A DNA stretch of 64,000 bases from Christiangramia sp. Lineage in GTDB: Bacteria > Bacteroidota > Bacteroidia > Flavobacteriales > Flavobacteriaceae. How positions within the stretch are numbered: the stretch's first letter is position 1; every line of letters begins with the position of its first letter. Made by a program: the position numbers and the translations under genes. The notes beneath the pieces were generated by a model. The model had not been told where the DNA came from and did not search any database. It saw only the letters and a list, made by a program, of their open reading frames with translations. The stretch is from assembly GCF_029937855.1 (NCBI RefSeq), contig NZ_JAPYPC010000006.1, positions 1 to 64,000 of the forward strand, written 5' to 3'. Shown here in pieces: positions 15,853 to 24,451 of this stretch.

Positions 15853-17415
15853 ATGGAAATTTTAACTATAATCATAGCTGCAGTGGTAGGTCTGGCCCTG
15901 GGTTTTGCAATCGCAAAGATGCTGGAAAAAAAACAGGCTTCCAATACTATCGCTACCGCTAAAAAAGAAGCGAACAGTATTGTAAAAGAGGCCAAAGCTG
16001 AAGGTGAGAGCATTAAAAAAGATAAAATCCTTCAGGCAAAAGAGAAATTTATCGAATTGAAGTCTGAGCATGAAAAAGTGATCCTTTCCAGGGATAAAAA
16101 GATCAATGATGCCGAGAAGAGAATTAAAGATAAAGAATCTCATGTATCCAATGAATTGGGTAAGAATAAAAAGCTAAATAAGGACCTGGAAGAAAAAGTA
16201 GCAGACTATAACCACAGACTGGAATTTATTGAAAAGAAACAGGAAGAAATAGACAAGCTGCATAACAGTAAAGTACAGCAACTTGAAGTTATTTCTGGCC
16301 TTTCTGCGGAAGATGCCAAGGCGCAGCTTATAGAATCTCTTAAAGATGCCGCTAAGACCGATGCCATGTCCCTAATCCAGGATACGGTAGAGGAGGCCAA
16401 GCTTACAGCGCAACAGGAAGCAAGAAAGATCATTATCAATACTATTCAGAGAATTGGAACCGAAGAAGCGATTGAAAATTGTGTTTCGGTATTTAACCTT
16501 GAAAGTGATGATGTAAAAGGAAGAATAATTGGTCGTGAAGGTAGAAATATTCGTGCCCTTGAAGCTGCTACCGGTGTAGAGATCATCGTAGATGATACGC
16601 CGGAAGCAATTATTTTAAGCTGTTTCGACTCGGTGAGAAGAGAAGTAGCGCGATTATCCCTTCATAAATTAGTGACAGATGGAAGAATTCACCCGGCACG
16701 TATTGAAGAGGTAGTTAAAAAGACCAGAAAGCAGATAGAAGAAGAAATTATAGATATAGGTAAAAGAACCGTAATAGACCTTGGAATTCACGGTTTACAG
16801 CCGGAATTAATCAAAATGGTGGGTAGAATGAAATATCGTTCTTCTTATGGGCAGAACCTTTTACAACACTCCAGGGAAGTTGCCAAACTTTGCGGCGTAA
16901 TGGCTGCTGAGTTAGGATTGAATCCTAAGCTGGCTAAAAGAGCAGGTCTACTACACGATATAGGTAAGGTGCCAGAAACTGAAACTGAGGTGCCTCACGC
17001 GATCCTCGGGATGCAATGGGCTGAAAAGCATGGAGAGAAACCAGAAGTTTGCAATGCCATTGGTGCTCACCACGATGAAATTGAAATGAATTCATTGCTA
17101 TCGCCTATTGTCCAGGTTTGTGATGCAATTAGTGGAGCGAGACCAGGGGCAAGAAGACAGGTATTGGATTCGTATATTCAAAGGTTAAAAGATCTGGAAG
17201 AAATCGCTTTTGGCTTTGGTGGTGTGAAAAAAGCTTATGCCATCCAGGCAGGTAGGGAATTACGAGTAATTGTAGAAAGTGAAAAAGTTTCTGATGAAAA
17301 AGCTTCCAATCTTTCTTTCGAGATTTCCCAGAAAATCCAGACAGATATGACTTATCCCGGGCAGGTGAAGATCACGGTAATTCGTGAAACCAGAGCGGTA
17401 AATGTTGCAAAATAG
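15853..17415 (+). CDS. rny: Ribonuclease Y
   Basis: A 520-residue membrane-anchored endoribonuclease that starts mRNA decay. An N-terminal hydrophobic helix ([19 protein letters not shown], residues 3-21) is followed by a long charged coiled coil to about residue 200, a KH RNA-binding domain with [15 protein letters not shown], and an HD phosphohydrolase domain with [10 protein letters not shown] and the metal-binding H368-D369 of LLHDIGK. Length is that of the family. A strong terminator follows 22 bp downstream. It is well separated from the 6S RNA and probably has its own promoter within or after that element. Confidence 0.95.
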   Translation: MEILTIIIAAVVGLALGFAIAKMLEKKQASNTIATAKKEANSIVKEAKAEGESIKKDKILQAKEKFIELKSEHEKVILSRDKKINDAEKRIKDKESHVSNELGKNKKLNKDLEEKVADYNHRLEFIEKKQEEIDKLHNSKVQQLEVISGLSAEDAKAQLIESLKDAAKTDAMSLIQDTVEEAKLTAQQEARKIIINTIQRIGTEEAIENCVSVFNLESDDVKGRIIGREGRNIRALEAATGVEIIVDDTPEAIILSCFDSVRREVARLSLHKLVTDGRIHPARIEEVVKKTRKQIEEEIIDIGKRTVIDLGIHGLQPELIKMVGRMKYRSSYGQNLLQHSREVAKLCGVMAAELGLNPKLAKRAGLLHDIGKVPETETEVPHAILGMQWAEKHGEKPEVCNAIGAHHDEIEMNSLLSPIVQVCDAISGARPGARRQVLDSYIQRLKDLEEIAFGFGGVKKAYAIQAGRELRVIVESEKVSDEKASNLSFEISQKIQTDMTYPGQVKITVIRETRAVNVAK

Positions 17416-17436
17416 AAATTTTACTATATAGATATT

Positions 17437-17468
17437 AAAAAGCCCGTTCAGTTTGAACGGGCTTTTTT
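17437..17468 (+). terminator. Intrinsic terminator after rny
   Basis: A hairpin with arms AAAAGCCCGTTCA and GAACGGGCTTTTTT and a GTTT loop, ending in six T residues, sits 22 bp after the rny stop codon. Confidence 0.85.
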
Positions 17469-17535
17469 GATTGCTAAAACTAACTGTGATTTGTGAGTCG
17501 GATAGGGTATCTTCTGATAGTAAATGTAGAAGCAA

Positions 17536-17568
17536 AAACCTCCCAGGTTTTCAAAACCTGGGAGGTTT
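17536..17568 (-). terminator. Perfect palindrome, probable terminator of the aldo/keto reductase gene
   Basis: AAACCTCCCAGGTTTT and its exact complement form a near loopless 33-bp palindrome. On the minus strand the stem ends in GGGAGGTTTTT, so it can terminate the reductase transcript. Very similar AACCTCCCAGGTT palindromes occur as dispersed elements in Bacteroidota, so it may also be a repeat. Confidence 0.6.
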
Positions 17569-17602
17569 ATTACTACTCTGCTAAGCAAAGTCAAAAAATC
17601 TA

Positions 17603-18550
17603 TTAATCGTCAAAAATATTCCTATAAGAATTTCCTTCCAGTTCAAAGAATTTACCATTTACATATCTAAAATGATAATCCAGCTCTGCAATTTCCTCCA
17701 TATCTTCTTTATCAAGCTGATATCCGGCACTCATTAGATTATCTTTTATACGTCCTTCATTTGTAGACTTCGGAATTACTCCTGTCCCACGTTGTTCACT
17801 CCACTTTATCAGTATCTGACCAGGAGAGGCACCATGTTTTTTAGCAATTTTGTTTATTACAGAATTTTCCAGCAGGGAAGGTTCGTCTTCAGCTTTCATT
17901 TCATCAGGTCTGTCACCACTTCCTAATGGAGAATAGCCGGTTACATTGATCGCGTTTTTACTGCAAAACTCTAAAAGCTTGTTTTGCTGTAAATAGGGAT
18001 GAAGTTCCACCTGGTTCATTTCCGGGGTATGATCTGTATCCTGCATGAGTGATTCCAGTTTAGGTATGCTAAAATTGGAAACTCCTATATGCTTTACCAG
18101 ACCTTGTTTTTTAGCTTCGATCATTGCATTCCAGGTTTCAAATAAAGGGACCTCTTCCAGAGAAAGAAAATCTTCTGCATTATCAGGACCTTTTACATCA
18201 GGTTTAAAGGCAACAGGCCAGTGAATTAAATAGAGATCCAGGTAATCCAGCTGTAGATCTTTCAGGGTCTGCTTCAATGCCGGAATCACATCTTCCTTTT
18301 TATGAGCATTATTCCATAGCTTGGAGGTAATCCAAACATCCTCACGTTTTACTTTATCATTTTCAAAAACTTCTTTAAAAGCTTCTCCAACTTCAGCTTC
18401 ATTACCATAGGTTGCTGCACAATCTATATGTTTATAGCCATTATTGAGGGCAATCTTAACTGCTTCGGTAACTTTTCCTTTTTCAGATTTCCAGGTTCCA
18501 AGACCTATGGCATCCATGGTATCGCCATTTTCAAATTTTAATTTTTTCAT
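17603..18550 (-). CDS. Aldo/keto reductase
   Basis: A 315-residue cytosolic NADPH-dependent oxidoreductase with a TIM-barrel fold that reduces aldehydes or ketones. The catalytic tetrad is intact: D43 and Y48 in HIDCAATYGNE, K77 in WITSKLWN and H110 in LYLIHWP. The NADPH-binding IPKSTNEGRIKDN segment lies near residue 262. N-terminal motif LGLGTW is present as AIGLGTW. Length matches AKR families such as aldose-reductase-like enzymes; the physiological substrate is unknown. It lies 77 bp after the Xer recombinase gene on the same strand. Confidence 0.9.
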   Translation of the reverse strand: MKKLKFENGDTMDAIGLGTWKSEKGKVTEAVKIALNNGYKHIDCAATYGNEAEVGEAFKEVFENDKVKREDVWITSKLWNNAHKKEDVIPALKQTLKDLQLDYLDLYLIHWPVAFKPDVKGPDNAEDFLSLEEVPLFETWNAMIEAKKQGLVKHIGVSNFSIPKLESLMQDTDHTPEMNQVELHPYLQQNKLLEFCSKNAINVTGYSPLGSGDRPDEMKAEDEPSLLENSVINKIAKKHGASPGQILIKWSEQRGTGVIPKSTNEGRIKDNLMSAGYQLDKEDMEEIAELDYHFRYVNGKFFELEGNSYRNIFDD

Positions 18551-18627
18551 TTCTTACTTTTTTAGGAAGTTAAGGATAATGCCGCGTGGAAGAAAAAATA
18601 GGAAATGCTTTAGCAGAATTTTAATAC

Positions 18628-19524
18628 CTATTTCCGGGGATGAAATTCATCCATTACCTGCCTTAGATGCGACCTGTCTACATGAACATAAACTTCGGTA
18701 GTAGTAATACTTTCGTGCCCCAGCATCTGCTGAATGGCTCTAAGATCGGCTCCATTCTCAAGCAAATGGGTAGCAAAAGAATGCCTGAAGGTATGCGGAC
18801 TCACTTTCTTTTTTATTCCTGCCGCTTCAGTAAGATTTCTAACGATGGTAAAAATCATCGCCCTGGTAAGCCGGTTGCCTCTTCGGTTTAAAAAGAGTGT
18901 ATCTGTGGCTTCAGGTTTTATATCCTGTTGACTCCTAACCTGGTCCTTATAAATACTGATAAATTTCACGGTGTATTCTGAAATAGGCACAAATCGTTGT
19001 TTATCGCCCTTACCGGTAACTTTGATGAATCCCTCGTTGAAAAAAAGATCAGAGATCTTGAGGTCAAGTAATTCTGAAACCCTTAATCCGCAGCCATACA
19101 GGGTTTCGATGATCGCTCTATTTCGCTCTCCTTCATTTTTACTCAAATCTATAGCGGCAATAATTTTATCTACTTCACCTATAGAAATGGTATCGGGTAA
19201 TTTTCGGCCAATTTTTGGGGACTCTAAAAGATCTAACGGATTATCTTTTCTATAATCTTCAAATACTAGGAAGCCGAAAAAACTTCTTAAACCTGAAATA
19301 AGGCGCGACTGAGATCGGGCATTAAGACTTTTTGAGGCATTATAAACAAATTCCTGAATGCTTTTGTTTGAAATTTTCAACGGACTCACCTCAATTTCAT
19401 TAACGTCCAGGTAATTTATTAATTTAATGACATCCATACTGTAATTTTCGATGGAGTTTACCGAAAGCCCGCGTTCAAGCCTTAAATAGTGCCGATAATC
19501 CTGTAGCGCATGTTGCCATTTCAT
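18628..19524 (-). CDS. xerD: Tyrosine recombinase XerD/XerA type
   Basis: A 298-residue site-specific recombinase that should resolve chromosome dimers at a dif site. It has the N-terminal core-binding domain (LQDYRHYLRLERGLSVNSI) and the C-terminal catalytic domain with all active residues: R148 (GCGLRVSELL), K172 (TGKGDKQR), H244 and R247 (PHTFRHSFATHLL), H270 (MLGHESITTT) and the nucleophile Y279 (EVYVHVD). It is full length and chromosomal in style, with no phage or integron genes around it, so I read it as the housekeeping Xer enzyme rather than a mobile-element integrase. XerC and XerD cannot be told apart with certainty from this alone. Confidence 0.88.
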   Translation of the reverse strand: MKWQHALQDYRHYLRLERGLSVNSIENYSMDVIKLINYLDVNEIEVSPLKISNKSIQEFVYNASKSLNARSQSRLISGLRSFFGFLVFEDYRKDNPLDLLESPKIGRKLPDTISIGEVDKIIAAIDLSKNEGERNRAIIETLYGCGLRVSELLDLKISDLFFNEGFIKVTGKGDKQRFVPISEYTVKFISIYKDQVRSQQDIKPEATDTLFLNRRGNRLTRAMIFTIVRNLTEAAGIKKKVSPHTFRHSFATHLLENGADLRAIQQMLGHESITTTEVYVHVDRSHLRQVMDEFHPRK

Positions 19525-19603
19525 ATGTTAAAGATAATAATTATGCCACTCAGTCTTAGTAATAATTTAGGTTTGGCTAACTTTTTTTTAACAAGTTGTG
19601 CTT

Positions 19604-19611
19604 TACTTTTG
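19604..19611 (+). promoter_or_regulatory. Bacteroidota-type -7 promoter element
   Basis: TACTTTTG matches TAnnTTTG and lies 18 bp before the ATG of the barrel gene. The nearest good -33 TTG (19573-19575) is 28 bp away, longer than usual, so support is partial. Confidence 0.4.
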
Positions 19612-19629
19612 GATCAAATAAAAACAAAT

Positions 19630-20224
19630 ATGATGAAAAACACATTTTTAATAGTAGCAATTGCGATTTTTGGATTTGGTGCATCTTCTAATGCACAGGA
19701 ATACTGGAACTTCGGAATAAAAGGAGGAGCGAATTTTACTAATATGACTTCAGATGGTTTTGAAGACAATAACAGTAGAACTGGATTCCATCTTGGTGTT
19801 CTTGCTGAAATTCCAGTAAGCGAGCGTTTTTCTATTCAGCCAGAGGTGTTGTATTCTACGCAGGGAACAGAAGAGGAAGGATCAAATTTTACCAATGAAT
19901 ATAAACTGGATTATATTCAATTACCAGTTATCGCCAAATTTTATGTGATTGACGGATTAGCTTTGGAAGCAGGTCCAACCTTTAACTTTCTGGTAAATGA
20001 AGAATATGATTTTGAAAGTGGCCTTTTAGATATAATCAGACTCCGAGTTTGCCAGCACATTTGAATTTGGGGGAGCTGTTGGTGCTTCTTATAAATTCAA
20101 TAATGGATTTTTTCTTAACGGAAGATATGTGGTAGGCTTTACCGATGCATTCGATAGCGATAATTTTGACGATGACGCTATCAAGAACAACGGATTCCAG
20201 CTTGGGTTAGGATTCCAATTTTAG
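19630..20224 (+). pseudogene. Outer-membrane beta-barrel (porin/PorT-like) gene with a frameshift
   Basis: From the ATG at 19630 (an ATG at 19633 is equally possible) the frame encodes a signal peptide (KNTFLIVAIAIFGFGASSNAQ) and barrel strands such as YWNFGIKGGANFTNM, FSIQPEVLYSTQG and YIQLPVIAKFYV, as in flavobacterial outer membrane beta-barrel proteins. It then runs into a stop at 20062-20064. The next forward frame opens at 20036 and continues the same family pattern: FASTFEFGGAVGASYKF, GFFLNGRYVVGF and the closing strand GFQLGLGFQF, with stop at 20222-20224. Joining them needs a +1 shift between 20036 and 20061 and gives about 197 residues, a normal length. It could be a true lesion, a sequencing error or, less likely, programmed frameshifting. 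Confidence 0.78.
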
Positions 20225-20247
20225 AGATAGTAAACACCTATGAAAAT

Positions 20248-20277
20248 AAAAAAGCGGGGAGAAATCTTCGCTTTTTT
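20248..20277 (+). terminator. Intrinsic terminator after the barrel gene
   Basis: AAAAAGCG pairs with CGCTTTTT, extended inward by GGGA with TCTT (two G-U pairs) around a GAAA loop, and ends in a T-tract, 23 bp after the barrel stop codon. Confidence 0.75.
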
Positions 20278-20283
20278 TATACC

Positions 20284-20868
20284 CTAGAGTTAGAAATTTA
20301 TATTGCCATGCTAATTGATTTTTATACTGTTCCGGGTAAGGAAAGACAAAAATCGGCCCTCGCCTTTACTAAATTTTAATATTTTATGATGGGATACTGT
20401 ATTGAAATGATCTTGCTTTAACATCTATCGTACTTTATTATTTTGATAGTAACTTTAGATCTTTACAGGAATTAATAAAAATTTTTAGGTTCATTTTGCT
20501 GATCAAAATCAACTAAATTTTCTGCTCACTCAAAATATATCTTTTTTCAGTGGTGTCCGATAAAAATCTTTTAAGAACGAATCTGAATCCAGTATTTTCA
20601 CTAGATCAAAGCTTTCATACTCTCTAAACTCTGCTTTTACAAACTTTTGAATTTTGGTATTTTTTGAAAATCACAATTTTAAACTCACTTTGTTTATCAG
20701 GTAGTTATGATCAAGTCTGACATCTAATATCTAACAGCGAAACGGCCTAGTTTCTTAACCGAACATGAGTGATCTTTTTTAAAAAAATTATCTTCTGCTT
20801 TAGAAAGATAATCCCAGAAAAATGGAGTTAGAATAAGCAATTGCGTAAATTGTAGCTTATACCTACCC
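20284..20868. other. Long AT-rich intergenic region without a supported gene
   Basis: Between the barrel terminator and the AraC gene there is no coding sequence I can support; a 62-codon minus-strand frame overlapping the AraC start has no protein-like composition. The stretch holds one copy of a dispersed ~60-bp repeat (20709-20769). An AAATTTTTAGGTTCA motif near 20478-20493 also occurs in reverse around 39860. It looks like decayed mobile or repeat DNA plus the AraC promoter region. Confidence 0.5.
20709..20769 (-). repeat. Dispersed ~60-bp repeat, copy A
   Basis: Read on the minus strand, this is CATG, then a TTAAGAAACTAGGCCG block, then TTTCGCTGTTAGATATTAGA and GTCAGACTTGA. A 40-bp core matches the copy at 30738-30800 at about 31 of 40 positions by eye and the copy at 39981-40040 somewhat less. 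All three copies lie between genes. Confidence 0.6.
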
Positions 20869-21888
20869 ATGAATATTATTGAAATAAGGTCAATGTCTGT
20901 TAGCAATGTCATTTCTGATATGGCAAAAGCTTTGAATACCGAGTTTAAAGAAAATTGTGAAGAATATACGCTTCACCTTCCTGCTGAGGTGGGATCTGGT
21001 TATGTAACGGGTATAGATAGCGAAAGCGGCATGACTGTCCTATTGTACGACTGTACATTTAAAGAAGATATTCAGATATATTTTAATATTGAGGAGGTAC
21101 ATCCTTTGAAGTTTATTTATATACTAGAGGGAGACCTGGAGCACTTTTTTGAAAACAAGCCGGAAGAGGTCCACAATATAGAAGCTTACCAATCGGCCAT
21201 TATCGCCAGTAAAGTAAAAAATGGTCATGTCCTTACTTTTAAGGCCGGTAACCGTATTAGAATACATAGCCTGGAAATTAATCGTAAAACATTTATGGGG
21301 AAAATGGAGTGCGATTTTAAAAAAATGAAAGGCAGCCTTAAATCTCTTTTTGAAGACACAGAGGCACAGAATCATTTTTATTTCATAGATCATTTTAGTT
21401 TAGAACTAGCAGATCTTTTTAAGAAGATGTATGAATTTAAGGAAATAGATTATCTGCGAAAAATATATCTTGAGGGTATGGCATACCAGATCCTAATAAA
21501 AGAGATCCTACTTTACCGGGATCATCAGGAAGATGAAGATAACCGCAAACTTTTACGAGCTTCTGAAGTGGAACAGATAAAAAAGGCGGTGAATTATATC
21601 GAAGAGAACATTACTGAAACTCCAGGAGTAGAAGAAGTAGCTATCGAGGTGGGACTGAATATGAATAAGCTACAATATGGTTTTAAGATGCTTTATGACA
21701 CCACGGTGAACAAATTCGTGCATAAAACAAGGTTGGATATAGCAAGAAAACTTCTTATCCATACTGATTATAATGTTTCCGAAGTCGCCAATAGAGTAGG
21801 CTTATTTAATAAAAGCTATTTCTCAAAAGTTTTTAAGGAATCTTATCATATTACCCCTTCAGAATTTAAACAGAAGAATAAAAGCTGA
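20869..21888 (+). CDS. AraC family transcriptional regulator
   Basis: A 339-residue regulator. The C-terminal ~110 residues carry the two helix-turn-helix motifs of AraC proteins: PGVEEVAIEVGLNMNKLQYG and the more conserved NVSEVANRVGLFNKSYFSKV, followed by ITPSEFKQ. The N-terminal ~220 residues form a sensing and dimerisation part with beta-rich character (GYVTGIDSESGMTVLLYD, HPLKFIYILEGDLEHFFEN), as in flavobacterial AraC proteins with a cupin-like domain. The ligand is unknown. It stands alone in a region of repeats; the frameshifted barrel gene upstream is on the same strand but separated by a terminator and 640 bp. Confidence 0.88.
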   Translation: MNIIEIRSMSVSNVISDMAKALNTEFKENCEEYTLHLPAEVGSGYVTGIDSESGMTVLLYDCTFKEDIQIYFNIEEVHPLKFIYILEGDLEHFFENKPEEVHNIEAYQSAIIASKVKNGHVLTFKAGNRIRIHSLEINRKTFMGKMECDFKKMKGSLKSLFEDTEAQNHFYFIDHFSLELADLFKKMYEFKEIDYLRKIYLEGMAYQILIKEILLYRDHQEDEDNRKLLRASEVEQIKKAVNYIEENITETPGVEEVAIEVGLNMNKLQYGFKMLYDTTVNKFVHKTRLDIARKLLIHTDYNVSEVANRVGLFNKSYFSKVFKESYHITPSEFKQKNKS

Positions 21889-21975
21889 TCTAAACGATAA
21901 ATAGGAGATATAGAATAAATAAGAAATAAGGTTTTAGTTTAGCAGCAAATTTTTTCAGCGAAAATAAGGGAAGCC

Positions 21976-22200
21976 TTAATCCTGCTGCCTTTCGGACCCC
22001 AGAATAAGAAAATCTGTAGTTCTACGATAAATTTCACTAAGCCTGGCAATGTGGTCTAAAACCAGGTAATTCTTTCCAGTTTCCAGAAGGGAGTATGCTG
22101 GCTGACTTATATAAAGCCGATCTGCTATATACTGCTGTGAATATTTTGATTGACATCTTAATGCCTTAATTCTTTCTGCAATTTTAATTTTATCGATCAT
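21976..22200 (-). CDS. Small helix-turn-helix regulator (XRE/Cro type)
   Basis: A 74-residue protein consisting of little more than one XRE helix-turn-helix: KIAERIKALRCQSKYSQQYIA, then the recognition helix DRLYISQPAYSLLETGKNYL and a third helix ending with FLILGSERQQD. Such single-domain repressors control nearby genes, restriction systems or plasmid functions, but here neither neighbour is an obvious partner. It is divergent from aroQ and converges with the AraC gene. The function is DNA binding; the target is unknown. Confidence 0.8.
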   Translation of the reverse strand: MIDKIKIAERIKALRCQSKYSQQYIADRLYISQPAYSLLETGKNYLVLDHIARLSEIYRRTTDFLILGSERQQD

Positions 22201-22569
22201 GCTGCTACTTTTAGAAGTTCTACATAATAACTGTCTGGAAAAACAGCTGAAGCCTTATTTTAAATAAAAAGGGGGATTATCTAAAACAATCTATGAGAAT
22301 TCCCTTTTTACTACTACCACAATGCCGTAAAAACCTAATACTTTACAAACTATCAAGCGATAAAAAGCTTTCTTGTGAAGAGAGATTATTGATAAAAGAC
22401 AAATGAATGCAGGAACCTGTCAAAGTTTATATTACAAAGTAGAAGAAAATTCTTTTTAGCCCATGATCTTAAAGCATGGAAAAGCCTTAAGTGTAGGATT
22501 TAAAGCTGAATTTTGATTTTTATCCCTTATTATTTCTCCCCTAATTCTGCATTTTCCTATTTTTACAAT
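22201..22569. other. Intergenic region between the XRE gene and aroQ
   Basis: No gene is supported in these 369 bp. The only structure seen is an imperfect inverted repeat at about 22265-22310, AAAAAGGG against CCCTTTTT with a 28-bp AT-rich middle. The remainder is AT-rich and should contain the divergent promoters of the XRE and aroQ genes, but no convincing TAnnTTTG element was found. Confidence 0.4.
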
Positions 22570-22989
22570 ATGAAGTTACTAATTCTTAACGGCCCCAACC
22601 TTAATCTTCTAGGTACACGTGAGCCAGAAAAATACGGAAACAGAAGTTTTGAAGATTACTTTTCAGATTTGCAATTCAAGTTTCGTAATGTGGAGTTATC
22701 CTATGACCAAACCAACATTGAAGGTGAATTGATAGATAAAATTCAGAATGCACGCCAGGATTTTGATGGAATCGTGCTTAATGCCGCGGCTTATACCCAT
22801 ACCTCAGTTGGAATCGGGGACGCCGTAGCGGCTATTGATATTCCTGTGGTTGAAGTTCATATTTCCAATACTTTTTCGAGAGAAGAATTTCGTCATAAAT
22901 CTTTTATTTCTCCAGTTGCAAAAGGTATCATCGTTGGGTTCGGCTTACAAAGCTATGATCTGGCCATACAAAGTTTTTTAAAAGATTAG
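22570..22989 (+). CDS. aroQ: Type II 3-dehydroquinate dehydratase
   Basis: A 139-residue enzyme of the shikimate pathway that dehydrates 3-dehydroquinate to 3-dehydroshikimate. The ATG at 22570 gives MKLLILNGPNLNLLGTREP, the standard N-terminus; the longer frame from 22513 adds 19 hydrophobic residues with no family match. Catalytic elements are present: Y23 in EKYGNRS, the NAAAYTHTS loop, and the histidine and Ser/Thr of EVHISNTFSREEFR. Length is normal for the dodecameric type II enzyme. The Dph6-like gene follows one base after the stop codon. Confidence 0.94.
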   Translation: MKLLILNGPNLNLLGTREPEKYGNRSFEDYFSDLQFKFRNVELSYDQTNIEGELIDKIQNARQDFDGIVLNAAAYTHTSVGIGDAVAAIDIPVVEVHISNTFSREEFRHKSFISPVAKGIIVGFGLQSYDLAIQSFLKD

Positions 22990-22990
22990 T

Positions 22991-23719
22991 ATGAAAAAGG
23001 CATATCTCAACTGGAGTAGCGGGAAAGATGCAGCACTAGCTCTTTATCATGTGCAAAATAAAAAGGAATATAAAGTAGAAAAATTACTGACTACGGTTAA
23101 TAGAGATATAGACCGAATTACGATGCACGGTGTTAGAAAAGAATTGCTGATTAGACAAGCAGAAAAACTCGGACTTCCTTTGATGACTTCAGAACTTGGT
23201 GCTGAAACCAGTATGGAAGATTATAATGCAGAAATGGAGAAAGCCACCAATGCATTAAAAAATGAAGGTTTTACCCACAGCATATTTGGTGATATTTTTT
23301 TGGAGGATTTGAAGAAATACAGGGAAGAACAATTGAATTCTGTTGGTCTGGAAGCTGTTTTTCCTTTATGGAAAAGGAATACTCAGGAGCTTATCCGGGA
23401 ATTTATAGAATTTGGGTTTAAAGCAATTATTGTTTGTACTAATTCCAAGTACCTGGACGATTCTTTCTGCGGAAGGCTTATCGATAAAGATTTTGTAAAA
23501 GATTTACCTGAAAATGTGGATCCTTGTGGAGAAAATGGTGAATTTCATACGTTTGTATTTGATGGACCTATTTTTAATTCTCCAGTTAATTTTGAAATAG
23601 GAGAGAAGGTAAAAAGATCTTATAAGCCGGCTAAAGAAGAAAAAGATAACTGCTTTCAGGATGATAAAAATTCCTGGGATACCGAATTTTGTTTTTGTGA
23701 TCTAATTCCGAAATTATAG
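22991..23719 (+). CDS. Dph6-related ATP pyrophosphatase (diphthine--ammonia ligase family)
   Basis: A 242-residue adenine-nucleotide alpha-hydrolase. It has the PP-loop near the N-terminus (WSSGKDAALAL, residues 8-18) that activates a substrate by adenylation, a middle region with HSIFGDIFLEDLKKYREEQL, and the family signature PCGENGEFHTFVFDGPIF near residues 178-195. In eukaryotes and archaea Dph6 amidates diphthine on elongation factor 2; bacteria lack diphthamide, so the substrate here is another, unknown carboxylate or thiol acceptor. It is tightly coupled to aroQ (one base apart), but no metabolic link is evident. Confidence 0.85.
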   Translation: MKKAYLNWSSGKDAALALYHVQNKKEYKVEKLLTTVNRDIDRITMHGVRKELLIRQAEKLGLPLMTSELGAETSMEDYNAEMEKATNALKNEGFTHSIFGDIFLEDLKKYREEQLNSVGLEAVFPLWKRNTQELIREFIEFGFKAIIVCTNSKYLDDSFCGRLIDKDFVKDLPENVDPCGENGEFHTFVFDGPIFNSPVNFEIGEKVKRSYKPAKEEKDNCFQDDKNSWDTEFCFCDLIPKL

Positions 23720-23734
23720 AATTTATTTCGAGTT

Positions 23735-23832
23735 GTCTTCTCGAAGGAACACGGCGATTGAGAAATATCATTGCAGTTCAATATAATTTTAAACTCAATT
23801 CAAAAAAGATTTCTCCCTACGGTCGAAATGAC
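23735..23832. repeat. Palindromic interspersed repeat, diverged copy
   Basis: The left arm is degenerate (TTGTCTTCTCGAAGGAACACGG), followed by GATTGAGAAAT. The right arm is GATTTCTCCCTACGGTCGAAATGAC, ending at 23832. It belongs to the same family as the copies at 23988 and 24249 and lies just after the Dph6-like gene. Confidence 0.6.
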
Positions 23833-23987
23833 AAAAATAAAAAATCTCGATTTTGAAATCCTGATACAAGTTACCATTAACATATTTCTGAAATTAGTAA
23901 TCATAAAGTTAAAAACTTAATTCTTAGAGCCTCCATTTCCCCGGCTTATCGAAAAACTAGGATGATGGAATTCTTACCGAACTATTT

Positions 23988-24140
23988 GTCATTTCGAAGG
24001 AGGGAAGTGACTGAGAAATCTCATAGTTGTCATGCTTTGATTTTACCTGATACAAATGCTCGCGTTTAAAAGAGATTTCTCGCTTTGGTCGAAATGACAA
24101 AAAATAAAAATCCCGCACTCAGAAGAATGCGGGTTTTTTT
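23988..24140. repeat. Palindromic repeat plus terminator hairpin, first unit of a duplicated block
   Basis: The unit runs from GTCATTTCGAAGGAGGGAAG through TGACTGAGAAATCTC to GAGATTTCTCGCTTTGGTCG and AAATGAC (24098), then continues into a hairpin (CCCGCA 24112-24117 with TGCGGG 24128-24133) and seven T residues. The second unit at 24249 is almost the same over about 150 bp. Confidence 0.8.
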
Positions 24141-24248
24141 ATCAATGGAAAAAATGAACAAGTATCTTAATAAAATATGTCAATTTCCCACGCAAGAAAA
24201 TTTTTAATCATGGGTCTCAGGAAAACGAAGCACTTATCGAAAATATTT

Positions 24249-24400
24249 GTCATTTCGAAGGAGGGAAGTGACTGAGAAATCTCATAGTTGTCATACTTTG
24301 ATTTTACCTGATACAAATGCTCGTGCTAATGAGATTTCTCGCTTTGGTCGAAATGACAAAAAATAAAAATCCCGCACTCAGAAGAATGCGGGATTTTTTA
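24249..24400. repeat. Palindromic repeat plus terminator hairpin, second unit of the duplicated block
   Basis: A near-identical copy of the unit at 23988-24140. Palindrome arms span 24249-24357, and the hairpin with CCCGCA and TGCGGG spans 24371-24392. Differences by eye are a G-to-A change and a short divergent stretch before the right arm. On the minus strand the hairpin is followed by TTTTTATTTTTT, so it also serves as the lpdA terminator. Confidence 0.8.
24366..24400. terminator. Bidirectional intrinsic terminator downstream of lpdA
   Basis: A six-base GC stem (CCCGCA/TGCGGG, extended by AT pairs) with T-rich tracts on both sides, 51 bp beyond the lpdA stop codon on the minus strand. Confidence 0.75.
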
Positions 24401-24405
24401 ATTTT

Positions 24406-24451
24406 GTCTAAAGTCTAAAGTCTAAAGTCTAAAGTCTAAAGTCTAAAGTCT
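24406..24451. repeat. Heptamer microsatellite (GTCTAAA)n next to the lpdA stop codon
   Basis: Six perfect copies of GTCTAAA (starts 24406, 24413, 24420, 24427, 24434, 24441) are followed by a partial GTCT that reaches the lpdA stop codon at 24451. On the lpdA mRNA it reads as TTTAGAC repeats within the 3' UTR, before the terminator. Confidence 0.9.

Noticed and set aside
18628-19524. Integrase of a genomic island or integron
   Set aside because: No attachment sites, phage genes, cassettes or tRNA nearby, and the protein has the length and motifs of a housekeeping Xer recombinase.
20036-20061. Programmed +1 frameshifting in the barrel gene
   Set aside because: No slippery run, rare-codon stop context or stimulating hairpin is visible at the junction, so a mutation or sequencing error is more likely.
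20724-20912. 62-codon minus-strand frame in the AraC upstream region
   Set aside because: It overlaps the AraC start and a dispersed repeat, and has no domain, signal or composition suggesting a protein.
22265-22310. Inverted repeat AAAAAGGG/CCCTTTTT upstream of aroQ as a terminator or riboswitch
   Set aside because: A long AT-rich middle, no T-tract in a useful position and no gene ending here; support is too weak.
24406-24451. CRISPR-like direct repeats
   Set aside because: Units are only 7 bp with no spacers and no cas genes in the window; it is a microsatellite.
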